Positions 8,551 to 20,498 are shown, numbered from the stretch's first letter. The stretch is 26,375 nt of DNA from Discostella pseudostelligera (GCA_036940085.1 JALLBK010000081.1:1-26375); one strand, 5' to 3'. The notes: generated from the sequence alone by a model not told the origin. Made by a program: numbers and translations.

Positions 8551-11500
8551 CTACTGTCTTCTCTTGCGTTCGTCAAGAAGATTGTCTGCTATGTGGTCCA
8601 GCCTCCCACCTCGAAAACCCGGGAGAGCGGCAAGCAATGCCTCTGTTTCAATGTACTCCAGGGTGTTGCTGCCATCACGGACGTACTGATCAGTTTCATG
8701 AAAGGACGACGACTTCAACTGCAATCGGCGGGCTAAAATTCCATCAGGGTGTGATGTAATCTCATCTTTATCCTTGCGCTTCGCCTCGCGTTTTCTAGTA
8801 ACCCAAGCAGCAAAAGAACGCCGCTTTGTTTCTTCTTCACCCTCCCCAATGTAAGAAGACTTTATTTTCACAGGCTTGTTCAGAATCGCAATATCGTCGT
8901 CTCCATCAGGAAACAGTATCTTTGCCACCTTTTCACCAGAGATAGTTTTGCTATCAAACGGCAACCCGGCTATTGGAGCAAGAATATCAAACGCTGCAGC
9001 GTATCCGTTTCGAACAGCCATAAGAACATCATCTTTATCTTGACAAAGAGCTGGAAGTTCTGGTGTTCCAAAGGGGAGGGTGATTGGTAAAAGATGTGCC
9101 CGTCTCCAATCGTCAGTACTTCTGAAAGAATCGGCATTGTCAGTGCCGAAATAGAGTTTCGTTGGTGGAACTTTCACTCCTCGCAAATCAGCCGAAACTG
9201 AATCTCGTCCGATGGCAATGCCAGTAGAAAGCCCAGCATCCAGCGTAAGGACATCTTCAATATACCTGTATTGGCTGCCCCCTCGTGAAAACAACTTGGC
9301 GACTTGATTCATTCCGTGCTTTCTAAAGTAAATCGGACCCACTACTCGCTCATACAAATGTTGTCTCGATTCAACAACACATCCGTCTGGACGACTTCGC
9401 AAAGCAAGAATATGAGTAGCATTCGCCCTTTCCACTGCACTTCGATATGGGATTGGCTCATAGCAGAACGCGTCGAAACATAAGTGAGAGTTGCTTATTT
9501 TCCGCCTGTTCAATTCATTTCTTGTCCGGAACCGTGAAAAACGACCCCGCTGTTCAACGAACTTTCTATTCATACTTCGGATGAGCTGAATTGGTGGACC
9601 TGCCGCACCTGGTACCAACATGCTTGCCTCTAGACATGGAAATATTCCTTTCTTTCCTTCATCATTGATACGGCCTGTTGGATCATACGTTTTCTCTTCC
9701 TGCGGGCGATTGAGCTTCCTTATCCAGTGTCTGTGAGCAAAACCGTACATTGCACTGGTCCCTGAGGGCAATGCTCTCGACTCAACAGAATCTTTCATCG
9801 GTTGATGTAGTTCTTCTGTATGACGAGCAAAACATGCCTTGAATGCAACTGAAACGACAGTGTATGGAACTAGCATAAAAACTGACCAGATGCGACCATA
9901 CCAACTAATCCTAGCACTCTCTCCTTTCCTTGTTGCCTCCACATCATCCTCATGAAGAGAACCAAAGAAATCACCATCTCTTGAATTAAATGCAACTGTA
10001 GAAATTTCGAGATTGTAAGTCGGTGACGCTTTGCAAAGATGAGATTTCAATGATGCATCACAATTATTTGTGCCTTACCTGTTTCCATCTCGCCTTTGCC
10101 GCCATTGCTGACAGTAGAGGCAATCATGTAAAGCGGTTGCAGTTTGTCATTGGCTTGAAAAGCATGAACATCAAAGGGTCTCAAGCCGTGAGACTCGTCC
10201 ATCACTCCATCGAGGACATAAGTTATATTCATTCCTGGGCGACGTCTCAAGTACTGACGCATGGATGAGGCTACATCCAGAGCAGATATTGTTGGACGAA
10301 TGGCGCGGCCGAAGCGCCGCGCTCCAAACAGCAGTGATTTGGAAACCGACGACTTGGCGACATTGAACATGTTCGACAGTAGGTAATTCATAGACTCGAC
10401 AACAATTCCTCCATATTGATCATCGGATTGTAGCCGAGTACTACGCGATAAATCACCCGACTGTTTTCTCTTTGATGTTCCCAGAGCCAATTCTACGCTT
10501 GATGCTAAATCCTCTTCACATACCCAAGATGTAACATTCTCGCCATCAGCACCTGATACATCAACACATAAGTCATCAGTACCTGAGCTTCCATCCTGCT
10601 CCTCACCATCGAAAGTCAATAACTTTCTTTGGATTAGGTCACCTAGCCAGTCAACTCCGAAGTTGACCAAACCGCCTCTCTTCGAAACGAACTTGTTGCC
10701 CGACGCTGGCATAATATCGGTATAGACATCCATGCATAATTGGCGTGAAACGAGGTAGGCACCCACAATGGAACCGGCACTTGAGCCATGAATAGAGTCA
10801 AATGCATCGAGCAAATCAAGAGTTGATAGCGCTGCAGCCATTCCGGCAGACACAGCCCCTCTCATACCCCCACCTTCAATAACCAGAGCGAGGTGTGGAA
10901 TGTCAGCGGAAGGAGAGTTCGACCCCTGAAGTCGACGACCGGGCTTGGATTTAGACAGGACGCGTTCGCGAACAAGTGAGAGTACCGGGTGATGACTCAG
11001 TAGCTCGATTCCATGTTGATAGTTGGCTATAAGTGTTGGATCCGATGAAGTCTTGGCTTTGTATGTCAAGAGCGACGACAGCGACCCGTTAATGATTGGA
11101 TCATGCCTATGAAAAGTTGTTTCTCCACCGGAAGATGAGGGGATCGTTGGGATATCAATTGAAATTTGTTTCCTCTCGTCACCAGTAGTTTGTTGACCAA
11201 AGATTACTTCTGATCCTACACCCTTGATCGGAAAGCGAAACCCGACATCCCTCAGAGGGATTTTATTGAGAAGCACTGCTGTCTGTAGGTCGTCAATATT
11301 TGAAGCTATAAATGGACATTCCAATTCTTCCTTTGATAGTTGCGGAACGACTTTAACGGCGCCATCACTGATGTTTTTGAAGTTGCGCTGGAAGAAGCGT
11401 CGTCTTTGACTGCGCTTGTGGTCATGGGTGTTATTTCCCTCTGCATGTTCAGTCATAAGAGGTGCATTAGCCGATGAAGATAATATGCTCGATAATTGAT

Positions 11501-12293
11501 GAGTGCCATTGCCCACATATGATAGATTCAGATATTGTCCCGTGCTACGCTCTTGCTCTAATAATTTGAACCAGTCCGCTTTATCCTCCTGTGGTTGTAT
11601 CTCATCCATTATTTTGCTCACGACATCGACTGACTTTCTCGGTACCAGACTCATGAATATTGGTTTACCAGGAAGTATTGCTCCAACACGTGGTCGAAAT
11701 GAAAGACGCTTCCATCCTCTTCTTTTGGTTGATGTAGTGCTATTGGCGATATTGGTTGTCACAGAAAAGTTTGCATCAATGCCCTGTGTATCGGTGGCAT
11801 TGCTTTGCATTATATGCACACTCCCATCATCTTCAAAAACATCATCAACAGCATCATATCCAAATTCTCTTTCAGGTGATGGAGATTCATTGTCATAACT
11901 TTCATCGTCTGATGGGCTGAAATTCATTCCTTTGCTTAAATTGTCATCATTGGCTTCATGATCACTGTTGGCGCGCTTCCAAAATTCTAAAGCAATGACC
12001 CCTCCACCTTGGATGCTTGATTGTATCGTCTGATGCTGCTGCTGTGTAGAGAAGGGTTGTCGCAGTGGCAAAACGACGAACGACGAGATCGTCATTTTTG
12101 AAATGGAGTGCTGCTCTGAGAGTTGTAGGCAGTTAGATGCATCGCTGCTGAGAGTGGAAGTGGCGGTGACGTAAAGATACAGTGGATGGATCGACAAAAC
12201 CAGTACCAGAATTGTCATTACCCACATCACCCGCGACCGCACCACACGGCAAAAAGTACATCGCCACTGGCACATATTTCCAATCATGATCAT
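8551..12293 (-). CDS. Patatin-like phospholipase/lipid acyl hydrolase, membrane-anchored
   Basis: Two exons, 12293-10079 and 9995-8551, are joined across an 83-nt intron (GTAAGG...CTACAG) to give 1219 aa. Patatin landmarks are visible: the oxyanion loop GGGMRG near residue 476, the nucleophile elbow GSSAG at 503-507 (Ser505 the expected catalytic Ser), a segment resembling the family's second conserved block (EASMLVPGAAGPPI, about 860), and Asp913 in FDAFCYEPIPYRSA, the likely dyad Asp. Patatins usually have DG[GA] there; here it is DAF. The family hydrolyses acyl esters of phospholipids and galactolipids. Residues about 20-42 form a hydrophobic signal anchor, and a second hydrophobic stretch (about 770-790) lies between the two halves of the catalytic domain. 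The long N-terminal 450 residues and C-terminal 250 are low-complexity or unrecognised. The bipartite layout resembles SDP1/TGL-type rather than small plant patatins, but I cannot assign a subfamily. Confidence 0.87.
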
Positions 12294-12605
12294 GGTGCAG
12301 TGGTTTCATCCATCTCGCATTATTTATTCACTTCACGAGGCGGAAGATGATGGACTCCTCGACCTCCGGCTTTTGGTTTGAGTTTGATTTGATGATTATT
12401 ATTTGACGGCAATGCCAACTTCATGATCTTCTTCATGTGACAATCATCGTGGCGGAGAAGAAGAAAAAAGGTCGGAAGCATTGGCGACGTTCTACGCACG
12501 CTCTAGATACGTGGGAAGGAAGTAGACAATCAGAGTATCGCTAATCTAGAAATTTCAATTTTATTTGACCAAAAAAATCTATCGATCAATATCTCCCATA
12601 AATAT
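12294..12605. other. Intergenic: patatin-gene 5' region / IBA57-gene 3' end
   Basis: These 312 bp lie between two minus-strand genes and must contain the patatin-gene promoter and the 3' UTR of the IBA57-like gene. No clear motif, small gene or repeat was seen. Confidence 0.4.
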
Positions 12606-14414
12606 TTACAACCCTTCCAATTCATCTTCCTCGACCAGTACTTCATCAACAATCTTCTCCTTCCCCGTCTCTCTATCAATCTCCGGCCACCATAGTGGTA
12701 AATATGGCAAATATCTATATTCTTTAGTACTTTCCCCAATCAAGATTTTGTTGGTGAGTGACCACTTGTTGGAACCATCGTTAGCTCCCAACAAGCCCAA
12801 TCGATCCAATCGCATTTGTGCCAGTAGTACCGTTGTCCCCGATGCTGGTGATGAGATGATCTTTCCAATTGTCTTTCCATCCTTCTTATCAATGATGGAT
12901 GTACCGGGTTTGGCAAGTTCATTTATTTCCGCCTGGAGTTGTTCTCCCGAGACTTGAAGCTTGACAAGTTGTTCCTCTGTAATTGTTTCGTGTTGTGGCT
13001 CGCCACTACCACCATCATTCATTGCGTCTTGTGGATTAGCACCATCCCCCAATGACTGCACATTGACCGATCCCATCATCATGGACACGATACTTCCAGC
13101 GCCGGCAGCCGAAATCCTGGGAAGAGGAGGTGGGATATATCCCATTAATTGTGGCACGCGCTTCTTCTTCTTCTCCTCCTTCGTCTCTTCCTTCATTGCT
13201 TCATTACCATAATTTCCATCCATTTTCATTGTTTGCTCCTCTTCCTCTCCCACAGTCTTTATCGTACCAAACACCTTCTCCACCCCATCCTTCTCTCCCA
13301 AATCCTGTATCATACTCGCCATAACCCACGGCTTCGGCACCTCCATATCCACATCCACAATCATAATCGGCACAATCCGTTTTCGTATCACACCGACATA
13401 TTGCGACCGTGCCGTTAATTCCTGTCCAAGATAACATCCTTTGCTGAAGCTAATGGCATTTAAGAATTCTTGGTTGCATTCCAATGGTGTTTTGGTGGTG
13501 AGTTCGGATCCTTCGGCAATGCCGGATAGTTTGCGTAGGACGGAGTAGGTGCCTGGTACGGGAGGAAAGAAGTTGTTCATGAGTGTTTCGAAGTGATGGT
13601 GGCGTTGTTGTCGTTTGTTGGATGATGATACTGCTGATGAGGATGCATCAGTATCCACAGATGCCAAGTCTGTCGAAGCTGCACTGTTGGGATTGCTGTT
13701 GCCATGCAAAATCTGCTCACCCACCGAAAGTATTCTCATACCCAACGAAGGATGACGTGGATCCATAGCAGCCATATACCCATCTGGCGCACCCGTGGCA
13801 TTGAGTGTACCATACACGGCATGGACGGACAATTCATTCGATTTATCCGCCAATTTAATTTTCGATCGACGTAATTTGTGTTGATTCAGATGGGAGAGGA
13901 GGAGATCAGCAGTATTGTCGGGTAGGTCGATGAGATATTCAGTTGTACTTTTTGATGAAGTTGCGGTGGAAGCTGCTGTATTGGAGCTTGATGATCCATC
14001 GAGCAGAGTGCGTTTCCAAAGCAAGGCATCGGTCAATATTCTACCGCGATGGTCTAAGAAACATGTCGATCGCAGCTGGGAGGTGAAACGCACAGGCGGT
14101 ATGGAAGCTAATTCCTCATTCAACTTCGTATCTCCATCCACCACCACTGTTCCATCATCACTACTAGCAGGAGGTGGCGAAGCAACCACACCACTTAAAG
14201 TGTGGACATTCTCCATAGGTTCCTCCCGGGGAGGATTCGGTTCCGAAAATAAATCGCTAGTGACCAAACCTTGGAGGTAAGATGTGGCATGATCAAATGT
14301 CCCCGAAACGGAGAGGATGCGTCGATTAGATAATGTTTCGTAGCCGCGTCCCCACAGGGGGCCGTATTTGGAGGATGCTGCTGCTGCCGCGGCGGCGGCG
14401 GCTTTGGACGCCAT
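12606..14414 (-). CDS. IBA57: IBA57/CAF17-type iron-sulfur cluster assembly factor (YgfZ family)
   Basis: Single-exon frame of 602 aa. The YgfZ/GcvT-like signature K-G-C-Y-L-G-Q-E sits at residues 325-332 with the conserved cysteine at 327. N-terminal features fit the family: RRILSVSG...YLQGLVTSD (about 31-54) and [12 protein letters not shown] near 118. Proteins of this family bind folate and help mature [4Fe-4S] proteins such as aconitase and radical-SAM enzymes, in mitochondria or plastids. It is nearly twice the length of bacterial YgfZ or human IBA57 (about 330-360 aa). The extra length is low-complexity insertions near 230-275 and an acidic/lysine-rich and Gly/Met-rich stretch near 375-490, before a recognisable C-terminal barrel. 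The N-terminus is a poly-Ala run with few basic residues, so the organelle target is not obvious. Confidence 0.88.
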   Translation of the reverse strand: MASKAAAAAAAAASSKYGPLWGRGYETLSNRRILSVSGTFDHATSYLQGLVTSDLFSEPNPPREEPMENVHTLSGVVASPPPASSDDGTVVVDGDTKLNEELASIPPVRFTSQLRSTCFLDHRGRILTDALLWKRTLLDGSSSSNTAASTATSSKSTTEYLIDLPDNTADLLLSHLNQHKLRRSKIKLADKSNELSVHAVYGTLNATGAPDGYMAAMDPRHPSLGMRILSVGEQILHGNSNPNSAASTDLASVDTDASSSAVSSSNKRQQRHHHFETLMNNFFPPVPGTYSVLRKLSGIAEGSELTTKTPLECNQEFLNAISFSKGCYLGQELTARSQYVGVIRKRIVPIMIVDVDMEVPKPWVMASMIQDLGEKDGVEKVFGTIKTVGEEEEQTMKMDGNYGNEAMKEETKEEKKKKRVPQLMGYIPPPLPRISAAGAGSIVSMMMGSVNVQSLGDGANPQDAMNDGGSGEPQHETITEEQLVKLQVSGEQLQAEINELAKPGTSIIDKKDGKTIGKIISSPASGTTVLLAQMRLDRLGLLGANDGSNKWSLTNKILIGESTKEYRYLPYLPLWWPEIDRETGKEKIVDEVLVEEDELEGL

Positions 14415-15363
14415 GGTGCGGTGATTTTTTTGAGCACGTGTGGAGTGTGGACGCCGCTAAAGATACTTAACGAATAAACAGTGAAGAAAGAACTTATTAA
14501 TTTTTGATTTTTGAAATTTAACAATAAAAAAGATACTTAATGAATTTTGAAATTAAATTTGAAATTGAAAAAGATACTTCCTCCGATTATCGAATTGGCG
14601 GGAACATTGAGACTCGACTCGTCTCCGGACTCCGGACAGACGGCTCACAAGCCACCCGACTCCGGACAGACGAGTTGTACTGCTTACCGCACCTTACTTG
14701 ACTTGGCAACGAATTCCTACGTCACAATGTACTGAACCCTACTATCACTGGTTTTCCCCGCCATGAGACAAACAATAACAAACAATCGCGACGGCGTCGA
14801 GGTGTGTTGACCATGGCGTTGTTGTTCGTAGTAGGCTCTCTTCAGCAAAGCGGACTTGGACTTTGATATCATATTGTTTGGTATTGACAGAGAGTATACG
14901 TGCTATTACTGCTGTGGTGGGAGCGGTGGCGGGGGGTCTGCTCGTACTCTAAGAAATGATATGTCGTCGATCGACTGGCACCTGTTACCTCCTCGAGGCG
15001 TGAGACCATCAACCCATCTTGATAAAATGTGGTTGTTTGCTCCTTATTCATCACATAACTGCTTGGAATTTCGTTGACGGTGTAAAGCTGGCGTGTTTCA
15101 CGGAATTTCGATGAAGAAGGGGGAGCTCACGTCAAGAAGATGCAGTAGAATTGAATGTGGACGGTTGGTCAACTGTTCGATCAACTCTGGCAATAGACGA
15201 TGAATGACTTTAGAAAGTCGTATTTTGTTGTTTGAAGTGCTGATGCGCGGGCTTATTTTTCAATTCATCTGCAGAGCAATGCGTCTCTCACCCATATCAT
15301 TTGTTTCATCACATCCGCCACCAAATGCAGCTCTCCACCCAATTTTCTAATTAACTATTAAAC
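14415..15363. other. Divergent intergenic region between IBA57-like gene and RPL35
   Basis: This is the longest gene-free stretch (949 bp). Near the IBA57 start it is AT-rich and carries AAGATACTT three times (14460-14468, 14530-14538, 14571-14579). At 14617-14675 a small direct repeat (GACTCCGGACAGACG at 14628-14642 and 14658-14672) sits inside an inverted pair (ACTCGTCT at 14617-14624, AGACGAGT at 14668-14675). The remainder up to 15363 should hold the RPL35 promoter and 5' UTR. Short frames here look like chance. Confidence 0.5.
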
Positions 15364-15729
15364 ATGGTCAAGGCATACGAACTTCGAGGACTTCCCAAGG
15401 AAGAACTCCTCAAAACACTCGCCGAGAACCGCAAACAACTGGCCGAACTTCACGTTGCCAAAGTCACTGGCGGTGCTCCCTCCAAAATTGCCAAAATCAA
15501 GCAAGTGCGAAAGAACATTGCTCGCACCTTGACGGTGCACAACCAACAACAGAAGGAGGGCATTCGTAAGGCAAGTGCTGGAGCCAAGTACATTAGCAAG
15601 GATTTGCGAGTGAAGAAGACACGTGCGATTCGTAGAGCATTGACGAAGGAACAGAAGGCGAAGAGGACTTTGAAGCAGACGAAGAAGGAGACACATTTCC
15701 CCATGCGTCGCTATGCTGTCAAGGCATAA
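15364..15729 (+). CDS. RPL35: 60S ribosomal protein L35 (uL29 family)
   Basis: An intron-free coding frame of 121 aa, close to the 123 aa of animal L35. It starts MVKAYELRG and shows the family core KLxELxxLRxLR-type helices (ELLKTLAENRKQLAELHVAK), IARVxTV-like ARTLTV, YxxKDLRxKKTRAIRRAL, and the C-terminal FPxRxYAVKA. The protein sits at the polypeptide exit of the large ribosomal subunit, next to the signal-recognition-particle site. The start context AACATGG is good. The reading frame uses frequent AAG codons, consistent with high expression. It faces the CEP290-like gene tail to tail with a 117-bp gap. Confidence 0.97.
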   Translation: MVKAYELRGLPKEELLKTLAENRKQLAELHVAKVTGGAPSKIAKIKQVRKNIARTLTVHNQQQKEGIRKASAGAKYISKDLRVKKTRAIRRALTKEQKAKRTLKQTKKETHFPMRRYAVKA

Positions 15730-15743
15730 ATGAGAGGATGATT

Positions 15744-15749
15744 AATAAA
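15744..15749 (+). terminator. RPL35: AATAAA polyadenylation signal of RPL35
   Basis: An AATAAA hexamer lies 15 bases after the RPL35 stop codon, in an AT-rich stretch. The position suits a very short 3' UTR, in keeping with the tight convergent spacing. It is assigned by motif only. Confidence 0.45.
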
Positions 15750-15846
15750 ATATAATGATGTTTTTATAATACATTAGGAAGGAAATGTGGATTGGCATTA
15801 TTTGTGCTTCGCTCTCTGCCATCGTGCACTGTTGTCGTGTCATCAA

Positions 15847-18800
15847 TCAGCGCGTTGTCAGCTGATTAATTTGCCGAACTGCTTCGTTGTACTGAGGTAG
15901 GAGGTAGAACGGGATTGTATGAGCGAAATCAGTATTGAATGTGATAGTATGCTCTTGATCAAACAAAGAAAATGAACGACCAATCCCTCACCTTGTACTT
16001 CAAGTCCTCTGCGGAGGTGAAGTAGTGAGAACAGAATGTTGGACAAGTAAAGTGAGTTCGAGCCTAGAGCAGTAGCAAGAAGCCACAATCGAGCAAAGCA
16101 CATCGAGCATTACCTATCTCCTCAAAGAAATCAAGATGATCTGCAGAAGAACACAATTTACGTTATGACGAGCGACGGTGAATCACAGATAAATGCTGGA
16201 AATAAGGGCAGGCCACCAGGCACGTACCAACTTGTGACAGCCTTTCATTTTCCTTCCGCAGTGCATCATTATCCGCCTTCAGCTGTCGAAGCTGGTTTTC
16301 TGCATCGCATGCAGCCTTGATCCTTTGTTTGAGAGCATTGTTTTCATTCGTCAATGACAATACCTGCTCCCGAGATGAATCATCAGAATCGATTGGTTTC
16401 CGAGCAGCTGTAGCTTTTGCTGATTGCAGTGCCTTCTCCAACTCTCGAATCTGCTTCCGGTATCGTTCCTCCGTAGAAGAACTTTCGGATGCATACTTCG
16501 ACTTCTCCTCAGCGAGTGACTCATCGAGAGTCTTCACTTGCTCTTCGAGTGACTTCACCTGCTCTTCGAGTGATTTGGCACGCGCGGAGCTCATCGGACG
16601 CTCCCTGGAGAAACTGCCTCGCGCAGGCATCGGCGGTGCCGCCGCAGCTTCTTCCTTCGCCTTCTTTTTGGCCTTGCATGCTGCCAATTCACAGCGGAGC
16701 GAACTATTTTGCGTAGCCAATCCAGAGACGGTCTTGTTCAGAACTTCGACCCTTTTCGTCAATTCGTCTACTAACGTTGAGTTTTCCTTTCGGTTACATT
16801 CGTTAGCGAGATCCTTTAGTTTGGTGGCAGACACCCGTGCCTTCTTTGAAAGCTTCAATTTCTCATTCTGAGCTTCGATCTTCTCCGCTTTGAGAGTGTT
16901 CATTTGTGCTCCCATCTTCTCTAACGATTCTTTGAGCGAAGCAACCTCTTCAGTCGCAGCCTTCAAATTCACCTCAATCCGCGCCTTTCCTTGCCTTGCT
17001 ACAGAGAGAATTGTCTTTGTCCTGGTATCTGTAGCAACGAGGTATTTGATCTTGGCATCTTGTTTCTCCCGCTCCTTCACGAGTGCACCAACTTTCCTTT
17101 TTGACGACTCGACTTCATCCTTGGCGTTAGCCAGCAACCCCTGAGCTTCATCGTACCTTTTCTGGTAGAGATTGACCTCATTTACTGTTGATTCGGCCTC
17201 ACCCAAACGAGAGACAAGAGTCGATACTGTAGGATGGTAATCGAGATGGAGGCAGATGTTATTATAGAAGTAAGAGTACAAACAATGGCACGTGTAAAAT
17301 TGACCAAACTCACTGTCAGCTTTCATGCTCTGAGCCTCATTCGATAGTCGCTGATAAGTCACATCAGCGTGCAATAGCTTTTGCTTGAGCTCCATGATCT
17401 TATGGTTCAGATCGCAGATGACATTTTCCTTCTCAAACAGCAACTTTGATACGTCCTCACTCCACTCCTGATTAGTGCGGTTGTTACGAGTGTGCGATTC
17501 GTATCCAGTATTGTTGGCTGCGCGTGCAATAGCTTCGTCGATAGAATTCGTTGACGTCGAACGATCAGACCTGTGACCAGGATACTCTCTGTCTTGCAAT
17601 TGATTGAGGTTCCTTTGCTTCAAATCAGCAATTCTCTTCTTTCCCTCTTGAATGATTTGACTCTTTTCGCGAATAATATCATTCAAGCATTTGATGTGGG
17701 TAGCTACCCTGGATGAGTCTATGCAGCTGTCTTGCAGCGACAATACACCAGTGTGGAGCGCTTTCACATCACCGACGTATATAGCGAGCTTCGCTTGAGT
17801 CTGCTTCAACAAACTATTCAACTTATCGAACTCTTCCTGCCTGCCCTCTTTGTCGATGATTCCGTTCATTAGATGGCTTACGCTTACAAATTCATCCTTT
17901 TGCTGCAGAAGTTCACGAATACTGCCAAAGCAATCTGCTGAAATTTGGTTGGTAGAACATGATGTTGCCATGTGCCTCTCAATGGCATTGATGACATTAA
18001 GCTTCCACTTCTCAAGGAATATAATCCGTTTGAGACTGTCATTCAGATGATGCATTGCTTCGCCCCTTGCTCCTTTCTCGTCCGTCAGTTCGTCTTCGAG
18101 CGTTTTGCACTTCACCATAAGCGCTACCAGCTCAGAGATTGCATCCATGCGGCCTGATCCCATCTCAGTTTCGGCGACCAGCCTGCGAACTTGCGACAAT
18201 AGGGCATCACGCTCGTGTGGAATGTTCTGTAGAGTCTTCTCCAAATTATGAGTATCGGGTGCCTTCTCGTCAAGTCCATTTCTAGCTCCCACAGTGCCAA
18301 CATTGGAATCTAACAAAACATCTTCGCTACACATGAATTGTTTGGGGTCACACGGGTGATCGCCGTGCTTGTATATTATTTCGCCACTTCCATTTGCCAC
18401 AGTCTCAGCTGACTGATTCATGACCTCCATCGTCGCTAGAGCTGTCACCGAACTATCAGCAGGTAATTGCTTCGCTGCCAAACTGACTGCCTTCAGCTCA
18501 TCCCTTATCTTTTGATTTTCAGCGGTCATGGTTTCTAGAATTTGTTTGAGAACGTTACTCTCACCTCCACTGGGTTCCCTTGCCGCAATCTCCCGCTCGA
18601 GCCCCATGATTGTAACTTTATCTATTTCTCTCTCCGATTTGAGGATAGAGATTTCCGAAAGAAGCTCCTTCGAGCGGTCATTCAAAGGAAGTTCTGCAAC
18701 CCCTCGCCGAAGATTACTGGCAAATTCTAACACTTTAGAAACTTGTTCAGGGCTCATACCTAAAAATCGACCTCCTTTCTCTCCAATGTCGATAGCGCGT

Positions 18801-20458
18801 TCTCTCAACTGTGATAAGAGCTTGATGCGCTCGCCTTCGGATTATGAGTAAATGAGAAGAAAATAAGTAGAAAGTGAATTCACAGTGACCAATCAAACCA
18901 ACGCGAATGCAAAACTAACCTTCAAGAGATTCGATCTGACGGGACAGCTCCGCATTCTCGCTCTGGAGCCTATAATCCTCCAACTCCAAAGCAGATTTCA
19001 TCTCGGGATCATCGAACGTGAAATCTGGACCTAAATTGGCCTTGTCCTTTAACCAATCGCGCACCTTAGTCAATGCCCTGCAACTTTCCTTCTCGACACC
19101 TAGAGTATGGTTCACACGCTTCAAGTCAAAGTCTCTCCGTCGCAAATCTTCTTCCAGCTGCTTCTGAATTCGAATGACTTCCGACAAGCCATTATTCTTT
19201 TCGTACAAAGCGTTGCGTGCGTCCGAACGCTCCAGTTGTTCCCGTAGATCGTCGATCTTCTCTTGAGCATCCAGGGACATGTGCGTTGCATTATCGAGCT
19301 TGGCCTGTAATGCATCAAGCTTGGTGCGTGCTTCTGTCTCAACCAGCATCACCTTTTGGAGACCTGAAGTAATTTGGTCTTTGGCTTCACGCTTCGACTG
19401 GTTCAACGATTGGATAGCACTGTCAAGATCGCGTTCGGCTTGATTTTTGTCGAGTAAACATTGATCATACAACGAAGTGACCTTTTGATTCTCCTTGCGC
19501 AGCCTTATCAACTCATTACGAAGTGACTCGTTTTCTTTGACGTGAGCATTTTCTCTACTTGTGGCTCGCTCTTGTTCAAGCTCCACTAAAAGCCTCGCGA
19601 TTTCCGATGCACTGGACGCATCCTTTCGATGCCATTCGTCGACAGCTCTGCGGTGCTCCTCGGTCTGTGTTGTCATATCATTTTCAGCTTTCTCCTTTTC
19701 TTGAAGCAATTGACTCGCGATCCGTGCCTTTTCATCAACATCTGCAGACAGTGAATCGCACTTCGACGCCAATTCTTCACTCTGTCGTTGAAATTCGCTT
19801 TTCTCTCGAACAAGAGTTTCTATTTCAGCAACAAGGATGTCTTCGTTCTCTTCGATTTCAAGGATAGTTGCACGAAGTCTGCACGCACGGAGGTGAGAGT
19901 TTGGCACCGAACAAACAAGTGTGCAGTGTAGCAAAAGGATCGACCATACCTTTGATTTTCCAGCTCAAGTTTATATAACTGCTGGTTCCCGTCGCGTTGA
20001 ATTTTCTTTGCGTCCTCCGACGACTTTGATGCGACCGCAAGGATATTCTTTTGCTCATCCAATTGCGTTTTATGGATCTTCACTTGATCTTCGAGCTGCG
20101 TCCTCTCTTTCAGGAGACTATCATGATCAAGACGGAGCTGGTTTAATATTTTCTGGCTTTCTTTGAGTTCGTTTATTTTGTCATCTAGCTCGTTTCGACA
20201 CTTCTCATTCTCCTCCTCCAGGGCAACAAACACGGCCTCAAGCTCATCGATGTGGCGCTCCCGCTCTTCAAGAGCAACGCACAACTCTTGAAACGTAATT
20301 TCACCGTCGTTGTTCATAATTGAAATTATTTTGGAGAGCTTCAGCTGAAGCTGCTCGTTTGTCGTCAAAATTTGAAATTTGTGCCGCTGCCTCACCGCTG
20401 CCAGCCCTTCATGGCTGCTTAAAATAAGAAGTATCCGACGAGTAAGTAGGCTCCTCAT
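15847..20458 (-). CDS. CEP290: CEP290-like centrosomal/ciliary transition-zone coiled-coil protein
   Basis: Seven exons were assembled by hand: 20458-19950, 19878-18920, 18834-17314, 17226-16228, 16140-16114, 16008-15992 and 15891-15847. All borders are GT..AG and all phases agree, giving 1358 aa. Nearly the whole protein is heptad-type coiled coil. Two landmarks point to CEP290. One is the C-terminus DFFEEIEDLKYKYNEAV, matching the animal end (FFEEIEDLKYNYKEEV) and formed only after splicing the 27- and 17-nt exons. The other is a mid-protein stretch YRLQSENAEL...IESLEGERIKL, matching YRAENQILLKEIESLEEERLDL in human CEP290. CEP290 links ciliary membrane and axoneme at the transition zone. 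This version is about half the human length (2479 aa). The start is tentative: an ATG at 20317 (MNNDGEITFQ) or another upstream arrangement is possible. Intron 17227-17313 is 87 nt and in frame, but its translation (Tyr/Cys-rich) breaks the coiled coil. Confidence 0.82.
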
Positions 20459-20498
20459 TGACGACTAACCGACTACTCATCAATGCGTTGACGCTGCA
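20459..20498. promoter_or_regulatory. 40-bp divergent gap between CEP290-like and Kelch-EGF genes
   Basis: Only 40 bases separate the two predicted ATGs. Upstream of the Kelch start is a two-codon uORF (ATG CGT TGA from 20483), ending 8 bases before 20499. So short a gap implies overlapping promoters and 5' UTRs, or a wrong start in one gene. Confidence 0.4.

Noticed and set aside
11503..11898. Plus-strand frame antisense to the patatin gene
   Set aside because: It is a shadow of a well-supported coding region with no features of its own.
14856..15077. Small plus-strand gene before RPL35
   Set aside because: 73 codons of mixed composition with no paralogue, motif or splice link; it sits where the RPL35 promoter should be.
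16163..16227. Unspliced C-terminus of the coiled-coil gene (…SQVGTCLVACPYF...)
   Set aside because: A GTACGT donor at 16227 and the downstream microexons give the CEP290-type end instead.
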